Positions 59,830 through 64,000 of a DNA stretch of 64,000 nt are shown here, piece by piece. Each line of letters begins with the position of its first letter. Position 1 is the first letter of the stretch. A model generated the notes under the pieces. The model had not been told where the DNA came from. It did not search any database and saw only the letters and a list, made by a program, of their open reading frames with translations. This DNA is from Macrobrachium rosenbergii (lineage: Eukaryota > Arthropoda > Malacostraca > Decapoda > Palaemonidae): NCBI RefSeq assembly GCF_040412425.1, contig NC_089792.1, forward strand, positions 23,864,858 to 23,928,857. Direction: 5' to 3'. The translations under genes and the position numbers were made by a program.

Positions 59830-62690
59830 GTGTGTTTTCATGTTCTATTGTGAGGGCCCAGTTTCAATCCACGGAAGAAGTAGAACGATTAAGCAGCTGA
59901 AACAACAATCCGGACAATCACTCCCATTCTCAGGACGCCGTTTCATTTGAGATGTAAGTACGTCCTTCGATCAGGCCAATCTATCATAGGCGCCGTTTCC
60001 AACCTATGCTGCTCGGGGGCGACATTGTCCACTAATGTCATGGAATCCCATTCACTGATACAGTTACCAATTCAGGTCTCATTTTTTGTTGTTGCTACAT
60101 TAGCTATGACTTTAATTTCCTTGGCAACTTTTATCCCCAGTATTATGTACAGTGGGAATTTCAGCAGCATTAACAAGATGATGCACCTTATATCTGTCTG
60201 TCTTTGGGTATAAGTGTAAGACTTCCTGTTTAGAGATTTCATTAAGCTCCTCTCAGTAAATCACCCCATTGAATTTGAGGTATACGACTATTTTATGTAA
60301 CTGTTTTGTCTCTCTTTGAATATACGAAGCCATCTATATTGGGTGTTATTCCCATCTTTCATTTACAAGGCTCCTGCATATACTTTGGGAAAATGTTTCT
60401 GGGACGTTGCCTACTTTGTTTTCAATTCAGGTAGCTCCATTTGCCCTTTTTCCATTTCCATCCCTGCCAGTAACAGCACATTCGCCGTGAGTTGAAGGAT
60501 TCTTTGCAATTTGCCCATTTTCATCGCATATTCCAAGCAATGGATAGCCTTGTTTTGACAGTATGATAATTTATTAGATATCCATTGAGCTTCTTATGAA
60601 CATTCACAGGCATATAATTAGTCTCATAAAGAAATCACAAAGCTGTTACAGGCTTCATCGTTTGCAGAAATGCTTGTCCCCCCAAAACCTCTCAACAAAT
60701 ACGAACCTTCAAGGCCCAAACTGGTATCAACGGTATACAAGAAAACACTATGATAAGGATGCTTAAAGCTAATAGCGATTTATACCATGGGAATCCGGAG
60801 AATCTGCTAGAAGGATGTCCTCATGGGTATCCTTTTGTCATGAATCTTAAGTAAACAGAAAAGCAGCAATGAGTATCCGTTACCATATCACAATTATCCA
60901 GAAAAGTAGTCATCACTTCTGTCGATGCAACTTGACGAAATTAAAGGTTCAATGATCACTTGTAAAATGACAATGAACCATTATTCTAAAAAAAAAGAAA
61001 GGCGAGGAAAAATCTATCAACCCTTCTTGAATTTCATTTCTCCTTTGATAAACGCAATAAGAGCTGTCTGCCTTAAATCCACTTCTTACCTAATGCCTAA
61101 TAATGAGTCTGGCACAAATGTAGGCTACGCCTTCTTCCCAGCTCTATTACAAGGTGGTTAAACCTGATGAAATGTCGAGAGCTCTGTATAAAGAATCAGT
61201 GTCCACCCTAGGAATTCAAGGGACAGTTCCAAACGATCGTTCCGTTCTGACGATATCAGGATGAATCGCTGTATTAATAGCTCTAAGGGCAAATCGTTAT
61301 AGAATAAATGCCTATCTTCTACGTTTCAGATAAACTAACAATGATGCATTTTCCAGTTTACTAGGCCCACATTTAAAAAAGATGAAAAATCTGCCTACCC
61401 ATACATATCAACTGGTAAGGATAAGAGTCTCAAACCACGTCACAAAATTTACGGGTTCAAGAACTCCCTCTTTCCCTTAAGGGATCCTCCTTTAGCAAAA
61501 GAGGGAAAAAGTTCTTTAGAATATGAAGGATAATTGTAAAACAAATTATACCAGAAGAGATTAAAAAGTGAGTTGCTAAAACGAAATGCAGGGACAATTC
61601 AAGGTGTATGGGACCAGCGACAAAAAAAAAGTTTGTTTCACCCAAACTTTCTTTACATGACCATGAAACCAGGATTTCTTACAAGTTTCAAAAAAAATAA
61701 ATAAATAAATAAAAAAAGAAACAGAATAAATATATTTCACTAATACGTATCTAATAAATATCCGAGCATCTGCAACCAGAACCATGAATTTTGCTGCTAT
61801 TCCAGCGTAAGAAATACAATAAACAGAAATTACCGTATATTTCTCTTACTCTATTTCTCGATTAGAGAAACGGCTCGGCGCTGAAATGATGCTACTTAGC
61901 AATCGAATGGCCACCAAATTACAGACCCATATTTTTCAAACTAGAAACTATATTTTCCTCTGTTAACTAATTTTCTCTATCCATTCCATTCTAAGGTACC
62001 GAATCCTCTCCCGACACCTACTTCCTGACATCAGTCATTTTCCTTTGTCCTTTTCCATTTCTTTCCATTATGCATTTAAACGAAAATATTTCCACGTCTC
62101 TGTAGCCCCTAAAGGTGATTAAATTCAACTTCATAAAGTAATGCTCTACTTATCTGTTACACAGGAAAACAGGTACTTCATCAGCTCACACGTCGCATGC
62201 TTACCTGTGGAAAAAATGAACACATCAGAAAAAAAGTTTCACGAATTACACAGACTATGACAACCGAGAAAAAAACGCAGTGTTAGAGAATTTTCTTTGG
62301 TAAATTTATAAACAAGAAAAAAAGAGCCATTAACAATCTAAGTGATCTTCCGCATTTTCAAAGTCAAATATATATAAGGACATCTCGTATCACTAATAAT
62401 GATAATAATATTTACCAATTCCAATGACATCACTATGCGTCGTTGTTTTAATAATACCTTTATATTTATGGAATAAAATAATTGTGGACCTTTCCCACAG
62501 TAAATTTAGCCTTGAAGACATAGCCACTGGGCGGAGAAACAGCTGTCACTTGTACATAAATATTAAATGGCAGATGGTTCAAGTACTCTCTCCTTATTTC
62601 TAGGAAGCTTACCCGAAGATAAAAGAATATACTGACAAATGCAAATGTAAGCAAAAATAAACTGTCTCTGTTAACAAAGAAGATGATTTA
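59830..62690. other. No recognisable gene
   Basis: The largest quiet stretch of the right half. An 88-codon frame with a hydrophobic segment (59947-60213) and a 78-codon frame (60925-61161) have no known motif. A-rich AAATAAATAAAT at about 61690. Confidence 0.42.
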
Positions 62691-62695
62691 AGGTG

Positions 62696-62829
<134 letters not shown>

Positions 62830-62879
62830 ATGTATATATATGTCAAATGGGTGAGGAAGTATTTGTGACATTCGAACTC

Positions 62880-63260
62880 TTGCAATGTTCAGCATTTTTG
62901 CAGATGGAAGTTGAGTTTTGATGGGATGGCGCCTGTCGCGGCGTTGCTTGGCGCATTCTGTGCGATTCAACATTGTTCACCTGTTCGGAGAGCGGCCGGA
63001 TACTGTACACGTGGAGCGGAGGTTAGCGTCAGCATAGATTGTTCTAGAAGCCTAAGGTCCTGTTCTAATCGGATTTCGTGCGCTGTGAAAGTCGCTAAGT
63101 GTGAAGGGGCTTGTGAAAGATTGCTCACTCCTTTGTGAAAGACCTGATTGGAAGGACATGTTGAACGCCTGGGAATTGGAGTTCCCGGTCGCTGAAAGAC
63201 TGAGTAGAAACTTAGAAGATTACTAACCTTTACAGACCTGATTATTTTACTGATTATTCC
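62880..63260. other. GC-richer stretch of unknown nature
   Basis: Visibly higher in G+C than its surroundings. It holds two opposed open frames of 75 codons (62911-63138, plus) and 103 codons (62967-63278, minus), neither with a recognisable domain. It could be a transcribed non-coding exon, a promoter-proximal segment or a retrotransposon terminal region; nothing decides between these. Confidence 0.35.
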
Positions 63261-63269
63261 TTTACCATT

Positions 63270-63710
63270 ATCAAACATTTATATGAAGTGTTTCTGTGTG
63301 TTTATGAACTGGGTGAACTCTGATTTTTAATGGAGATGGTTCTATTCTTTGGCAGAATGTTTCAATGGAATCATGGCTAAATTGAGATGGTCATGCATCT
63401 ACACAGACATGCGTGTAACGTAGCCATTATGGGAATTGGTCATTTACAAGGAACTATGACTTAAGGACTTATTATTACAATGAAGATTTATTGGGGTAGA
63501 GAGTGAAATGGGGAAGAATCCCATTTATAATTTTGGTGATTGCTAAGGTGTTTTGTTGGGAGATATTCATTTATCATTTACATTCCTTTTTGTACTTTCA
63601 GCATTTTTTTTCTTTACCATGTTTTTAACTTGTTTGTTAGCTTTACAGTATAAACTAGTTTTGGTAAGATAGGTTTGATTTCCACACCATAGAAAAATAG
63701 GTGCAGAGGA
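63270..63710. other. No recognisable feature
   Basis: AT-rich DNA between the GC-richer stretch and the terminal microsatellites. Confidence 0.45.
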
Positions 63711-63712
63711 GG

Positions 63713-63715
<3 letters not shown>

Positions 63716-63779
<64 letters not shown>
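63716..63779. repeat. Compound (GT)n(GA)n microsatellite
   Basis: About 15 bp GT then about 48 bp GA. Confidence 0.97.
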
Positions 63780-63781
<2 letters not shown>

Positions 63782-63873
63782 TCGAAGTTCGACGCTACCA
63801 ATTTTGTCCAACGCCTCCGACTTCGGCAGGTAAAGTGCAAAACAAAGTTGTATGGGTTTTTCCGTACACACAT

Positions 63874-64000
<127 letters not shown>

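Overview
This 64-kb window is eukaryotic, non-genic DNA that most resembles the intergenic or intronic space of a decapod crustacean, with a prawn or shrimp as the best guess. I base this on three things. Very long (TA)n and (GA/TC)n microsatellites recur throughout. There are several copies of tRNA-headed SINEs and other interspersed repeats whose sequences I recognise from decapods. The decayed mobile-element set (non-LTR LINE, Penelope-like, Helitron, mariner) is typical of arthropods. I found no host protein-coding gene, rRNA gene or intact tRNA gene. The long open frames reading as Tyr-Ile or Ser-Leu strings are translations of (TA)n and (TC)n tracts.

Layout. 1-9 kb: mostly unique AT-rich DNA holding a complete SINE with target-site duplications (1675-1960), a SINE 3' fragment (about 2960) and a copy of an interspersed repeat (3958-4222). 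9-12.1 kb: (TC/GA)n tracts, two related fragments of a decapod repeat and a degenerate 68-bp repeat. 13.4-15.0 kb: a decayed LINE, then a 168-bp TA tract. 16.2-16.5 kb: an open reading frame for a LINE C-terminus. 18.0-18.7 kb: a small duplication and SINE pieces. 20.5-21.9 kb: a second decayed LINE with an internal 35-bp minisatellite. 22.2-23.0 kb: the 3' end of a Penelope-like element with endonuclease remnant and hammerhead ribozyme motif. 24.6-30.2 kb: a perfect palindrome, dense microsatellites, a large fold-back with a TA core (26680-27140) and a degenerate 29-bp repeat. 32-36 kb: TA tracts, and a SINE nested in a LINE fragment. 38.1-38.9 kb: an inverted repeat followed by a mariner transposase relic. 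40-48 kb: TA tracts, a near-complete fold-back (42088-42346) and tRNA-like SINE heads. 51.2-52.5 kb: two Helitron-derived elements in tandem, one carrying a helicase remnant. 54-60 kb: TA and GA tracts and a third LINE relic with a YADD motif (about 56860-58140). 62.7-64.0 kb: compound microsatellites around a GC-richer stretch of unknown nature.

Nothing here forms an operon or pathway. The biology is that of mobile elements and their interaction with simple repeats: Helitron ends abut TA tracts, one fold-back has a TA tract as its loop, LINE relics contain internal tandem duplications, and a SINE sits inside a LINE. All calls were made by eye, without database search, so family names below superfamily level are tentative.
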